Source: Paludibacterium sp.
GTDB taxonomy: Bacteria > Pseudomonadota > Gammaproteobacteria > Burkholderiales > Chromobacteriaceae
Direction of reading: 5' to 3'
Assembly: GCF_019232825.1 (NCBI RefSeq)
Contig: NZ_JAFAND010000117.1
Span: 1 to 64,000, forward strand
Length of the DNA: 64,000 nucleotides
The notes under the pieces were generated by a model. That model saw only the letters and a program-made list of their open reading frames with translations. It searched no databases and had not been told where the DNA came from. The translations under genes were made by a program, and so were the position numbers. Positions 48,707-58,538 of the stretch are shown here, in pieces (position 1 is the stretch's first letter; each line of letters opens with the position of its first letter).

Positions 48707-50444
48707 CGGAACTGATCCATTCCTTGATGATCTGAGCAGCCATGCGCGGATCGGACTTCACGATCTCGCGAGCCTGCTCGATATTGTCAGCATAGTGCTT
48801 GCGCTGCAGGTAGCGCGGGTCTTTGTTGCGCTCTTCCTCGGAGAGCGGCTCGCCGTTCTCGTCCACCAGCTCCTCGTCGCCGGCCACGGCCAGCAGGCGC
48901 CCGCCCTCGACGGCGAACCCCGGCTCCCCTCCCGGCTCCGGCGCCGGCGGACGCGGCGGACGCATCACCTCGCGCACCACCGGACGCACCACGCCCAACA
49001 GCAGATACAGCGCGGCAATGGCCACCAGCACGTACTTGAGGATGGTGACGGCATTGTCGCCGACGAAGGTAATGGCCTTATCCTTGAAGGTCACCGGCGC
49101 CAGCGCGTCGGCGAAAGCGGCGTTGACCACGTTGACGCTGTCGCCGCGCTGCGGGTTGAAGCCGACCGCCTCGCGCACCAGGTTGTTGACCTGCGCCATC
49201 TCCTGCGCGGTCAGCGGCGTCGGCTTCAGATCGCCGTTGCGGTCGGGCAAATTGCGATAGTTGACCACCACGGCGGCGGTCAGCCGCTTGAGAATGCCCT
49301 GCGGCAGGGTGGTATGCGAGATGGTCTTGTCCACCTCGTAATTGGTGGTGATGTCGCGCTCGACGGCGCCATTCTGCCCCACCGCCTGGCCGGACAGCGT
49401 CTGCGTGCCCGGCAACGCGCCCGGCGGCAGCGTGATCGGCGCCGAGGCGGCGGACGGCGGCTGGTTCGACAACGAACCCGGCACGCCGGTCGGCTGGGTG
49501 CTTTGATTATTCAGCTTTTCAACGATCTGCTGGCTGCGGGTCGACGACGGATTGGGGCTGGAGTTCGGCCGGTAGGTTTCCGAGGTCTGCTCGACCTGAG
49601 AGAAGTCCAGCGTGGCGCTGACTTGAGCGTGGGCGTTGCCCTTGCCGAAAATCGGCTCCAGGATCGCTTCGATGCGCTTGGCGTAGTCGTCCTCGACCGA
49701 GCGCACGTATTTGAGCTGACGGGAGTCGAGGCCGTTGCCGGAGGCATCCAGATCGGGCGACTGCGACAACAGGTTGCCGTCCTGATCGACGATGGTGACG
49801 TCCTTGACCGCGAGGCCGGGCACGGCGCTCGACACCAGGTGCAGAATGCCGGCGATCTGGCCCGGGTCAAGCACGCGCCCGGGATACAAATTCAACATTA
49901 CCGACGACGTGGTCGGCTCCTGCTCGCGCACGAACACGCTTTGCTTGGGCGTGGCGATATGCACCCGCGCGGTCTGCACGGCTTCGATCGACTCGATGGT
50001 GCGCGCGAGCTCGCCCTCGATGGCGCGCTGGTAATTGACCTGCTCGGCGAATTGGCTGATGCCGAACTTCTGATTGTCCATCAGCTCAAAGCCTACACCG
50101 CTTGCCTTGGGCAGCCCTTGGGCGGCCAGCTTGAGGCGCACGTCGTACACCTGGTCGGATGGCACGGAAATCACGCCGCCGGCGCCAAGCTGATAGGGAA
50201 TGTTCATCTGCTGCAACGCCGCGGTTACCTGGCCGCCGTCACGGTCGGCCAGATTGGCGAACAGAATTTTGTAGGCAGGCTCGCGATTGAGCAGGGCGAG
50301 GCCGATGACAACGGCAAACAACGCCGCCACGGCGCCGTAGAAGAGAAACTTCTTATTGGGCGGCAGTGCCTTGAAGCGCTCGAGCACTTCATTGACGCGC
50401 ACCCGCCACGCGGGAAGATTTTCGTTTTCTGCCAGATCTGCCAT
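48699..50444 (-). CDS. fliF: flagellar MS-ring protein FliF
   Basis: YKILFANLADRDGGQVTAALQQMNIPYQLGAGGVISVPSDQVYDVRLKLAAQGLP. Confidence 0.97.
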   Translation of the reverse strand: MADLAENENLPAWRVRVNEVLERFKALPPNKKFLFYGAVAALFAVVIGLALLNREPAYKILFANLADRDGGQVTAALQQMNIPYQLGAGGVISVPSDQVYDVRLKLAAQGLPKASGVGFELMDNQKFGISQFAEQVNYQRAIEGELARTIESIEAVQTARVHIATPKQSVFVREQEPTTSSVMLNLYPGRVLDPGQIAGILHLVSSAVPGLAVKDVTIVDQDGNLLSQSPDLDASGNGLDSRQLKYVRSVEDDYAKRIEAILEPIFGKGNAHAQVSATLDFSQVEQTSETYRPNSSPNPSSTRSQQIVEKLNNQSTQPTGVPGSLSNQPPSAASAPITLPPGALPGTQTLSGQAVGQNGAVERDITTNYEVDKTISHTTLPQGILKRLTAAVVVNYRNLPDRNGDLKPTPLTAQEMAQVNNLVREAVGFNPQRGDSVNVVNAAFADALAPVTFKDKAITFVGDNAVTILKYVLVAIAALYLLLGVVRPVVREVMRPPRPPAPEPGGEPGFAVEGGRLLAVAGDEELVDENGEPLSEEERNKDPRYLQRKHYADNIEQAREIVKSDPRMAAQIIKEWISSDE

Positions 50445-50498
50445 ACAGTGGTTTTAGCTTTCGGTTCTAACCGCTGCCGGCAAGCTGACAGGACAGCG

Positions 50499-50825
50499 CT
50501 AGACCTGGGTATTCATAATATCCTGATAGGCGGTCACCAGTTTATTGCGCGCCTGGACCATGGTCTGGAACGACAAACTGGCTTTCTGCAAAGATACCAT
50601 AACATCTTGCAGATTGACGCCCTCGTCCCCCAGCTCGAACTGCTTCTGCATTTCCTGTGATGTTTGCTGCGCAGAGTTCACCTGATCGATGGTGGACTTC
50701 AGCACATCGGCAAAATCAACCTGAGGGGTTCCATCTTGCTGTTGTGCGGCGGCCGGCTTGCCCGCGGCCAAGGCGGAAGCCGATCTAAGCTCGCTTAACA
50801 GCTGATCGATTCCTTGCGTCGACAT
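50499..50825 (-). CDS. fliE: flagellar hook-basal body protein FliE
   Basis: FADVLKSTIDQVNSAQQTSQ...VNLQDVMVSLQKASLSFQTMVQARNKLVTAYQDIMNTQV. Confidence 0.95.
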   Translation of the reverse strand: MSTQGIDQLLSELRSASALAAGKPAAAQQQDGTPQVDFADVLKSTIDQVNSAQQTSQEMQKQFELGDEGVNLQDVMVSLQKASLSFQTMVQARNKLVTAYQDIMNTQV

Positions 50826-50843
50826 GGTCAACTCCCAAACTCG

Positions 50844-52196
50844 TTACGATGGTGGCGCCGCCGCTCCGCCGTCTTCCTCGCGGTAGCGTTGCAGCTTGTA
50901 GCGCAGCGTGCGTTCGCTGATGCCGAGCTTCTCGGCTGCCAGCTTCTTCACGCCGCCCACGGCCGCCAGGGTTTCCAGAATATGGCGCTTCTCCAACGAC
51001 CGCATATCGGCATCCGCCTCATCGGTCAGGGGTTCGGCGCGCAGGGTAACCTGTTGCGCAAGCCCGGAATGCGAATCCAGCATCAGATCGGCGGCAAGAA
51101 TTGCCGGTCCGGCGGCAAGAATGACCGCCCGCTGCATCACGTTTTCCAGTTCGCGGATGTTACCCTCCCACTCATAGGCCGTCAATTGACGTTCCGCCTC
51201 GGCGGACAGCGTCAGATGCGCTCTGTCCGCCGCCTGTCCGTACTTATGAAGCATACGCCGTGCCAGGGGCAGAATATCTTCGCGTCGCGCGGCGAGCGAC
51301 GGGATCTTCAGCGGGAACACGTTCAGGCGGAAATACAGATCCTCGCGGAAGCGTCCGTCGTCGACAAACGACTGGATGTCGCGGTTGGTGGTGGCCACCA
51401 CGCGGATATCCAGACGGATGGTTTTCGCGCCGCCGACCCGCTCGAGCTCGCGCTCCTGCAGCACACGCAGCAACTTCGCTTGCAGCGCCAGCGGCATCTC
51501 GGTCACTTCGTCCAACAGCAGCGTGCCGCCCTGCGCCTGCTCGAACTTGCCGGGCATCGCATGGCTCGCGCCGGTGAACGCGCCCTTCTCGTGACCGAAC
51601 AAGGTCGACTCCAGCAGCGTGTCGGGAATGGCGGCGCAATTGACCGCCACGAACGGCCCGCCGCTACGCTTCGAATGACGGTGGATATAGCGCGCCAGCA
51701 CTTCCTTGCCGCTGCCGCTCGGTCCGGAGAGCAGCACCGTGGCATCGCTTTGCGCCACGCGGCTCGCCAGCGAGAACAATTGACGCATTGCCGCCGATTC
51801 GGCCACCACGTCGTCGCCGTCCCCCTCCGGCATGCGCAACAGATGCTTTTCCACCTCGGCGATCAATTGCTGCGGCTCGAACGGCTTCAACAGATAGTGC
51901 GTGGCGCCGGCCCGCAGCAGGTCGATGGCGCGCTCGATCACGCCATAGGCGGTCATCAGGATGAACGGCAACCCGGGATGGCGCCGCTTGACCTCGTCGA
52001 ACAGCGCGTAACCGTCCATGGGCGCCATCTGCGCGTCGGAGATGATCAGTCCGACCGGCTTGGACTGCAGACACGTCAGCGCGCTCGAGCCGTCCTGCGC
52101 CTCCAGCGCCTGATACCCGGCAAGCGTCAAGGTATCGACGATCGCCTCGCGCAAATCGTCGTCGTCCTCAACCACCAGAACAGGAAGAAAATTCAT
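50844..52196 (-). CDS. sigma-54-dependent response regulator (FlrC/FleR-like)
   Basis: Receiver domain; LLSGPSGSGKEVLARYIH, LFGHEKGAFTGA, C-terminal Fis-type HTH; upstream of fliE. Confidence 0.92.
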   Translation of the reverse strand: MNFLPVLVVEDDDDLREAIVDTLTLAGYQALEAQDGSSALTCLQSKPVGLIISDAQMAPMDGYALFDEVKRRHPGLPFILMTAYGVIERAIDLLRAGATHYLLKPFEPQQLIAEVEKHLLRMPEGDGDDVVAESAAMRQLFSLASRVAQSDATVLLSGPSGSGKEVLARYIHRHSKRSGGPFVAVNCAAIPDTLLESTLFGHEKGAFTGASHAMPGKFEQAQGGTLLLDEVTEMPLALQAKLLRVLQERELERVGGAKTIRLDIRVVATTNRDIQSFVDDGRFREDLYFRLNVFPLKIPSLAARREDILPLARRMLHKYGQAADRAHLTLSAEAERQLTAYEWEGNIRELENVMQRAVILAAGPAILAADLMLDSHSGLAQQVTLRAEPLTDEADADMRSLEKRHILETLAAVGGVKKLAAEKLGISERTLRYKLQRYREEDGGAAAPPS

Positions 52197-52208
52197 CGGA
52201 TCAGAATG

Positions 52209-52892
52209 TCAGTTAGTCGGTTGTCTTTGTTTGGCCAGCGCCATCAACCGGTTGGCGATGGCGTTGAGCGGCAGTATCTCGTGGGTCGAGCCGTTGGCGA
52301 TCGCCTCCTTGGGCATGCCGAACACCACACAGCTCGCCTCGTCCTGGGCGATATTGTATGAGCCTGCTTGCTTCAGCTCCAGCATGCCGTTGGCGCCGTC
52401 GCGTCCCATGCCGGTCAAGATCACCGCCAGGCAGTTGCGGCCGACCACATTGGCCGCCGAGCGGAACAGCACGTCCACCGAGGGCCGGTGGCGGTTCACC
52501 GGATCGCCGCTGGAAAGCGCCGTGGCGTAGCCGATGGTCGGCGCCGCCTTGACCATCAGATGCGAGTGGCCCGGCGCGATATACACCGTGCCCTCGGCCA
52601 GCCGTTCGCCGTCGCGCGCCTCGCGCACCTCCAGCTTGCACAGACTGTTGAGCCGCTCGGCGAACGAGTGGGTAAACATTTCCGGCATATGCTGGGTGAT
52701 CAGAATCGGCGGCATTTCCTTGGGCAAAGCCGTGAGCAGCACGCGCAGCGCCTCGGTGCCGCCCGTCGACGAGCCGATGACGATGACCGTCTGGCGCGCC
52801 AGCGGCATGCGTCCGGGCGTGAGGGGCAAAATGACGTCTGCGCTGAGGCTGGGCAGCACTTGTAACGGCTGGTCCGAACGCACGCGTTCCAT
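52209..52892 (-). CDS. CheB-type methylesterase domain protein without receiver domain
   Basis: VIGSSTGGTEAL, LITQHMPEMFT, VILTGMGRDGANGM; no N-terminal REC. Confidence 0.9.
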   Translation of the reverse strand: MERVRSDQPLQVLPSLSADVILPLTPGRMPLARQTVIVIGSSTGGTEALRVLLTALPKEMPPILITQHMPEMFTHSFAERLNSLCKLEVREARDGERLAEGTVYIAPGHSHLMVKAAPTIGYATALSSGDPVNRHRPSVDVLFRSAANVVGRNCLAVILTGMGRDGANGMLELKQAGSYNIAQDEASCVVFGMPKEAIANGSTHEILPLNAIANRLMALAKQRQPTN

Positions 52893-52971
52893 TACATGCT
52901 CCCCTTGTTATTTGGACACATGGCTCTAGCTTAGCAGTTGCCAACACCATTCACTACTTGTAACGCATAGC

Positions 52972-53457
52972 CTACATAGCGCGGATTTTTTCGATCCAGC
53001 CGTCGCATGCCGCCTCGAGCAAATCGAGTACGCGATCAAAACCCGACGGCCCGCCGAAATAAGGATCAGGCACCTCGCGCTGCCCGCCGTCGGGCAAGAC
53101 GTCCAGCATCAGCGCCAGCTTGTGCCGCAACGGCTCGGGGCAACGGCGGCGCAGGCTGGCCAAATTCTGCCGGTCGGCCGCCAAAATCAAATCGAAACGC
53201 TCGAAATCGTCGTCGGCCACCTGCCGCGCCACGAGCGCCGACAGGTCATAGCCGCGCTGTCCGGCGGCGCGTTGCGAGCGCCGGTCCGGCGCCTCGCCGA
53301 CATGGCAGTCGCTGGTGCCGGCCGAGTCGACCCTTAGCACCGCGCCAAGCCCCGCCCGGGCGGCACGGCGCCTCATCACCGCCTCGGCCGTCGGCGAACG
53401 GCAGATGTTGCCATGACAGACGAACAGCACCGCATAGCCTCGAGTGGCATCGATCAT
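52972..53457 (-). CDS. low-molecular-weight protein-tyrosine phosphatase
   Basis: VLFVCHGNICRSPTAEAVMR; VPDPYFGGPSGFDRVLDL. Confidence 0.95.
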   Translation of the reverse strand: MIDATRGYAVLFVCHGNICRSPTAEAVMRRRAARAGLGAVLRVDSAGTSDCHVGEAPDRRSQRAAGQRGYDLSALVARQVADDDFERFDLILAADRQNLASLRRRCPEPLRHKLALMLDVLPDGGQREVPDPYFGGPSGFDRVLDLLEAACDGWIEKIRAM

Positions 53458-53469
53458 CGCGTGGCCTTC

Positions 53470-55503
53470 CTATTCCCCATTGATAAAGGCGGCTTCCTTG
53501 AGCGCCTTCAGCTCGTCGCGCAGTTGCGCCGCGCGCTCGAAATCCAGGTCGCGCGCCGCCGTCATCATTTCCTTCTCCAGACGCTTGATCTCGCGCGCCA
53601 GCTCCTTCTCGTCCATGCGCGCCACGCGCCGGTCGAGCGAACGCTTGCGGCCTTCCGCGTCGCCGCCATGGTAGACGCCGTCGATCAGGTCCTTGATTTC
53701 CTTCTTCACCCCGGCCGGCACGATACCATGCTCGGCGTTGAAACTCAGCTGCTTCTGACGCCGGCGCTCGGTCTCATCCATCGCGCGCTTCATCGAGTCA
53801 GTAATGCGATCAGCATATAAAATTGCCTGGCCATGCAAATGGCGCGCGGCACGGCCGATGGTTTGAATCAGAGAACGCTCGGAGCGCAGGAACCCCTCCT
53901 TGTCCGCGTCCAGGATCGCCACCAGCGACACTTCGGGAATGTCGAGCCCCTCGCGCAGCAGGTTGATGCCGATGAGCACGTCGAACATGCCGAGCCTCAG
54001 ATCGCGGATGATTTCCACCCGCTCCACCGTGTCGATGTCCGAATGCAGATAGCGTACCTTGATGCCGTGTTCGGTGTAGTAGTCGGCCAGCTGCTCGGCC
54101 ATGCGCTTGGTCAGCGTGGTCACCAGCACGCGCTGGCTGGCGTCGATGCGCAGGCGGATCTCCGACAGCAGATCGTCCACTTGGGTCGTCACCGGACGCA
54201 CGATCACCTCCGGGTCGACAAGGCCCGTCGGGCGCACCACCTGCTCCACCACCTGGCCGGCATGCGTCGCCTCGTAATTGGACGGCGTGGCCGACACGAA
54301 AATCGCCTGCGGCATCAGCCGCTCGAACTCCTCGAAGGTCAACGGACGGTTGTCCACCGCCGAAGGCAGGCGGAAACCGTAATCGACCAGGTTGACCTTG
54401 CGCGCGCGGTCGCCGCGGTACATGCCGCCGACCTGCGGAATGGTCACATGCGATTCATCGATGAACATCAGCGCGTTTTTCGGCAGGTAGTCGATCAGGG
54501 TCGGCGGCGGATCGCCCGCTTGGCGGCCGGAGAAATGGCGGGAATAATTTTCGATGCCCTTGCAGAAGCCCATTTCGTACAGCATTTCCAAGTCGAAGCG
54601 CGTGCGCTGCTCGATGCGCTGCGCCTCGACCAGCTTGCCTTCGCGCTGGAAGAATTCCACCCGCTGGTTGAGCTCCAGCTTGATCTGTTCGCATGCCTTG
54701 AGCACCGTGTCGCGCGGCGTGACGTAATGGCTGCCCGGGAACACGGTGAAGCGGCCGACCCGCTGACGGGTGACGCCGGTGAGCGGGTCGAACAGCGTCA
54801 GCGTCTCGATCTCGTCGTCGAACATCGTCATGCGTAGCGCAAGCTCGGCGCTTTCCGCCGGGAAGATGTCGATCACGTCGCCGCGCACCCGGAAGGTGCC
54901 GCGGCGGAAATCCACCTCGGCGCGCTCGTACTGCATGCCGACCAGGCGGGCGATGATCTGCCGCTGCTCCAGCCGCTCGCCTTCCTTCAGATGCAGGATC
55001 ATTTGGTGGTAGTCGGATGGGTCGCCAATACCATATATTGCGGAAACTGTTGCAACAATGACGCAGTCCGGCCGTTCCAGAATGGACTTGGTCGCCGACA
55101 GCCGCATTTGCTCGATGTGCTCGTTGATGCTCGAATCTTTTTCGATAAAAAGATCGCGGCTCGGCACATAGGCTTCCGGCTGATAGTAGTCGTAATACGA
55201 GACGAAATACTCGACCGCGTTGTTGGGAAAGAACTCGCGCATCTCGGCATAAAGTTGCGCGGCCAAGGTTTTATTGTGCGCCATAATGATCGCCGGGCGG
55301 CCTGTTCGCGCAATAACATTCGCCATGGTGAAGGTTTTCCCGGAGCCGGTCACCCCGAGCAAAGTCTGGTAGGCCAGCCCATCGGACAGCCCTTCGACCA
55401 GGTGATCGATCGCCTCCGGCTGGTCGCCGGCGGGCGGAAACGGTTGATTCAACAAAAACGGACTGTCAGGAAAGCTGACTTGCATGGCGGCGATATCCGG
55501 CAA
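53470..55503 (-). CDS. uvrB: excinuclease ABC subunit B
   Basis: [28 protein letters not shown]-terminal UVR motif. Confidence 0.97.
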   Translation of the reverse strand: MPDIAAMQVSFPDSPFLLNQPFPPAGDQPEAIDHLVEGLSDGLAYQTLLGVTGSGKTFTMANVIARTGRPAIIMAHNKTLAAQLYAEMREFFPNNAVEYFVSYYDYYQPEAYVPSRDLFIEKDSSINEHIEQMRLSATKSILERPDCVIVATVSAIYGIGDPSDYHQMILHLKEGERLEQRQIIARLVGMQYERAEVDFRRGTFRVRGDVIDIFPAESAELALRMTMFDDEIETLTLFDPLTGVTRQRVGRFTVFPGSHYVTPRDTVLKACEQIKLELNQRVEFFQREGKLVEAQRIEQRTRFDLEMLYEMGFCKGIENYSRHFSGRQAGDPPPTLIDYLPKNALMFIDESHVTIPQVGGMYRGDRARKVNLVDYGFRLPSAVDNRPLTFEEFERLMPQAIFVSATPSNYEATHAGQVVEQVVRPTGLVDPEVIVRPVTTQVDDLLSEIRLRIDASQRVLVTTLTKRMAEQLADYYTEHGIKVRYLHSDIDTVERVEIIRDLRLGMFDVLIGINLLREGLDIPEVSLVAILDADKEGFLRSERSLIQTIGRAARHLHGQAILYADRITDSMKRAMDETERRRQKQLSFNAEHGIVPAGVKKEIKDLIDGVYHGGDAEGRKRSLDRRVARMDEKELAREIKRLEKEMMTAARDLDFERAAQLRDELKALKEAAFINGE

Positions 55504-55651
55504 AGAAACGATCTAGTATTTTAGCGCAGTTGCTCAAACCCGCATTCTCCGCGGTAATTTTCCCAAAATTTTATGAATTAATACCCACACAAAAACTGGG
55601 CTTGATTAGAATAGGGTTAAGAACATTTATCCCTCACGGCGGACCTCCTCA

Positions 55652-55688
55652 AAAACCCCTGTCGACGCAGTATCGGCGGGGTTTTTTG
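55652..55688 (+). terminator. terminator-like hairpin in the leader of the following gene
   Basis: AAAAACCCC...GGGGTTTTTT ~30 nt upstream of the ATG. Confidence 0.6.
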
Positions 55689-55718
55689 AAGGGTTCCGCC
55701 AGGCAAAGGAAAGTACTG

Positions 55719-56612
55719 ATGTTGAAGCATTTCGCTGGCTGGCTGGCCATGTCCCTGGCTGCCGCGGCGCTCCCTCTTGGCGCCTCGGCCACCCCTCTTC
55801 ACACTGCAGAAACCGTACGCGTGGCGGAACAAATGGCGTATTACACCGCCCCGCGCCTGTCGGCTCAGTCGGTGCTGGTGCTCAACGGCACCACCGGCGA
55901 GCCGATTTATGAAAAACGCGTCGACCAGCGCCAGCCCATCGCCTCGATCACCAAGCTGATGACCGCCATGGTGCTGATCGATTCCGGCGTCGCGCTCGAC
56001 GATGACATTTCCGTCACCGACGCCGAAATCGACCGCGTCAAGCATACGCGCTCGCGTCTGGCCGTCGGCACCACGCTGCCGCGCAAGGAAATGCTGCTGT
56101 TGGCGCTGATGTCGTCGGAAAACCGCGCCGCCGCCGCGCTGGCGCGCACCGCGCTGCCCGGCGGCACCCGCGCCTTCGTCGCGCGCATGAACGACAAGGC
56201 GCGCCAACTCGGCATGAGCGACACGGTGTTCTATGACCCGACCGGGCTCGACATGCGCAATACCTCCACCGCGCGCGACCTGGCGCGCATGGTCAAGGCG
56301 GCGCAAAACTACCCGCTGATCCGCGAATTCACCACCACGTCGGAACATGAGATCACCTCGGTCTCCAACCGCATGCTGCAGTACCGCAACAGCAACGCGC
56401 TGGTGCGCGAGGGCAATTGGGACATCGCGCTGCAAAAAACCGGCTACATCAACGAAGCCGGCCACTGCATGGTGATGGAAGCCACGGTCGGCAGCCAACC
56501 GCTGATCATCGTCATCCTGTCCGCCGGCGGCGGCCAGCGCCGCGTGCAAGACGCCCGCGCCATCAAGAGCTGGCTGGAAAGCCATCCGCAGAGCTGGCTC
56601 GCGACGAGCTGA
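55719..56612 (+). CDS. pbpG: D-alanyl-D-alanine endopeptidase (PBP7-like)
   Basis: QPIASITKLMTAMV; signal peptide; LQKTGYINEAGHCMVMEA. Confidence 0.92.
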   Translation: MLKHFAGWLAMSLAAAALPLGASATPLHTAETVRVAEQMAYYTAPRLSAQSVLVLNGTTGEPIYEKRVDQRQPIASITKLMTAMVLIDSGVALDDDISVTDAEIDRVKHTRSRLAVGTTLPRKEMLLLALMSSENRAAAALARTALPGGTRAFVARMNDKARQLGMSDTVFYDPTGLDMRNTSTARDLARMVKAAQNYPLIREFTTTSEHEITSVSNRMLQYRNSNALVREGNWDIALQKTGYINEAGHCMVMEATVGSQPLIIVILSAGGGQRRVQDARAIKSWLESHPQSWLATS

Positions 56613-56630
56613 ACGCGGATCGTGGACATG

Positions 56631-56657
56631 AAAAAGCGCGGGCAACCGCGCTTTTTT
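56631..56657 (+). terminator. intrinsic terminator
   Basis: AAAAAGCGCGG-caa-CCGCGCTTTTTT-type hairpin. Confidence 0.85.
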
Positions 56658-56755
56658 GTTCCCGCCTTATCCTCGTCCTTGTGCCAGCCCCCACTTTCAG
56701 ACCGCTTCGCCGCCGCAGCGGGTTGGCTATAGTGCCGACAGTTCCTCTCCATACG

Positions 56756-56778
56756 GCCGCCGCAAGGCGGTTTTTTTT
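56756..56778 (+). terminator. intrinsic terminator with U8 tract
   Basis: CCGCCgcaaGGCGGTTTTTTTT; no ORF ends upstream of it on this strand. Confidence 0.75.
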
Positions 56779-56869
56779 CGTTCGCGCGTTCCTCACCAAA
56801 GCCGCTGCCACTTCGTCATTGGCATGTGCACGCCGTGCACGCGATCAATCCGATAACGAGGAAACGACG

Positions 56870-57205
56870 ATGAAGCGCCAACTTGCTCTCGCTGTACTGG
56901 CCCTGGCGGCCAGTCAATACGCTCTGGCCAATTGCAAGATCGATCCGGATGCCGTCCATAAAAACTTCACCCACGCCCAAGCCGCCGTCAACTACTCCGA
57001 GGACGCCAACTTGGCCGCTGCCGCCGCTGCCGGCCCCAGCCATTGCACCATCCTGGAAGGATGGCACAACGGCGGATACGTCCCGCCCAACTTACCCAAC
57101 TTCGCCAAACACATCAAGGTGCGTAACCTCAATACCGGCGAGACCTGCCATGTGTTCGAGTACCCCAAACCCAATGGACACGACTTCCCAACCACTTGCT
57201 GGTAG
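56870..57205 (+). CDS. small secreted cysteine-containing protein of unknown function (112 aa)
   Basis: Signal peptide MKRQLALAVLALAASQYALA; four Cys in mature chain; own terminator at 57220-57246. Confidence 0.75.
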   Translation: MKRQLALAVLALAASQYALANCKIDPDAVHKNFTHAQAAVNYSEDANLAAAAAAGPSHCTILEGWHNGGYVPPNLPNFAKHIKVRNLNTGETCHVFEYPKPNGHDFPTTCW

Positions 57206-57219
57206 CCGCTGGAAAAGCG

Positions 57220-57246
57220 AAAACCGCCCGGTTCAGGGCGGTTTTC
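57220..57246. terminator. intrinsic terminator
   Basis: GAAAACCGCCcggttcaGGGCGGTTTTC between convergent genes. Confidence 0.85.
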
Positions 57247-57269
57247 GATGATGGCGGCAACCGGCGCGA

Positions 57270-58532
57270 TCAGCGCCGCGGCACGAAGCGCAGCAAATCG
57301 CCCGCCTGCACCGCGGCGCGGGCGCCGTGCGCCACCGCCACAGACAGGTTCGGCTGCACCTGGATCAGCGAGACGTCGCCGAGCAGGGTTTCCGGCACGC
57401 CAAGCTCGCGGCCGCTTTGCGGGTCGATCACCGCGTTGGACAACCGCTGGCGGTAGACCAGCAGCTTGTCCCCCACCTGCAGACCATCCAGGCCGCCCGC
57501 GTCGAGGAACAGCTGGTCGCCGGCCACGCGCAGCACGCGCGCCGAGAACGGAATGCAGCTGAGCGTCGACGCCACCTCGTTGGTGACGTTGTCCATCAGC
57601 GTGTTGATCTCCTCGCCGTAGTCGGTCTGCCAGAAGGCTTCCGTGCCGTACACCAGCGGGGTCTTCGGCTGCACGTAGCCGGTGGCGATGGTGGAGAATT
57701 GCTGAGTGCGCAGCAGGCTGCCGGTCAAGCCGTCGTAAATCCACAGCTCCAGCTGAAATTCGCGCGCGGTCGAACGATAGATCAGCCCGGGGCCAAACAG
57801 CGCGGCCGGCGGACCGTTGAAGAACAGGCCTTGTTGGCTGGAGATGGTCGAACCGAAAAACGTCAGGCGCGGCCCGCGGTTGGTCACCGCCGCCGACAAT
57901 ACCCGGCCGGTGACCACGAACTGGCTATTGGTGCTCGCGGCCAACTGGCGCACGGCGCTCGCCGCCAAGTCCGGCTCGGTCAAATGGCTGTCGGGCAGCA
58001 CGCCGATGTTGCCGGCGTCGCGCGCGGCAAATTCATTGCTGCGCTGGGCCAGGCGGCGCGCCACATCGTGCGCCAGGCGCACACCGAGCGCGTCCAGGTC
58101 GCTCGCGTCGGCCTCATGATCGATATAGAAATATGCCGCCACCACGCGGCGGCGCAGCGCGCGACCGACGGGCGAACGGCAGCCGGCCGCCGTATGCGCG
58201 GTAGCCGGATCGGGATCGATGCTGACGCGGACCTGGTAAAGGCCGCCCTCCTCGTGCTCTTCCAGCACGCGCACCTTGCCGGAAATCGGCGCCGCCGACA
58301 GGCTGGTCGATTCGCTCACCTGGCCGGAGTTCATATACTGCGCCGAGTCGACCTGCGCCCCTTGCGACAGCGCCGCTTGACGCAGCGCGTCCTGAATCGC
58401 CATCTCGCGCGCGGCGGTGGCGCCGGCGTCCATGGGCGCCGTGCCGTTAGCCTCGATCGGCGCCGCGGACGCCGCCACACAAAACAAAGCCGCCACGAGG
58501 GCGGCGCAGAATCGGTTCAGGCGCATGGCCAT
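57270..58532 (-). CDS. FlgT-like flagellar assembly protein
   Basis: N-terminal AREMAIQDALRQAALSQGAQVDS; C-terminal domain with VGDKLLVYRQ; next to LPP20/FlgP-like lipoprotein. Confidence 0.75.
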   Translation of the reverse strand: MAMRLNRFCAALVAALFCVAASAAPIEANGTAPMDAGATAAREMAIQDALRQAALSQGAQVDSAQYMNSGQVSESTSLSAAPISGKVRVLEEHEEGGLYQVRVSIDPDPATAHTAAGCRSPVGRALRRRVVAAYFYIDHEADASDLDALGVRLAHDVARRLAQRSNEFAARDAGNIGVLPDSHLTEPDLAASAVRQLAASTNSQFVVTGRVLSAAVTNRGPRLTFFGSTISSQQGLFFNGPPAALFGPGLIYRSTAREFQLELWIYDGLTGSLLRTQQFSTIATGYVQPKTPLVYGTEAFWQTDYGEEINTLMDNVTNEVASTLSCIPFSARVLRVAGDQLFLDAGGLDGLQVGDKLLVYRQRLSNAVIDPQSGRELGVPETLLGDVSLIQVQPNLSVAVAHGARAAVQAGDLLRFVPRR

Positions 58533-58538
58533 CCTGGA

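Noticed and set aside
48795-50660. 621-aa plus-strand ORF opposite fliF
   Set aside because: Antisense artefact of GC-rich codon usage; fliF is unambiguous on the other strand
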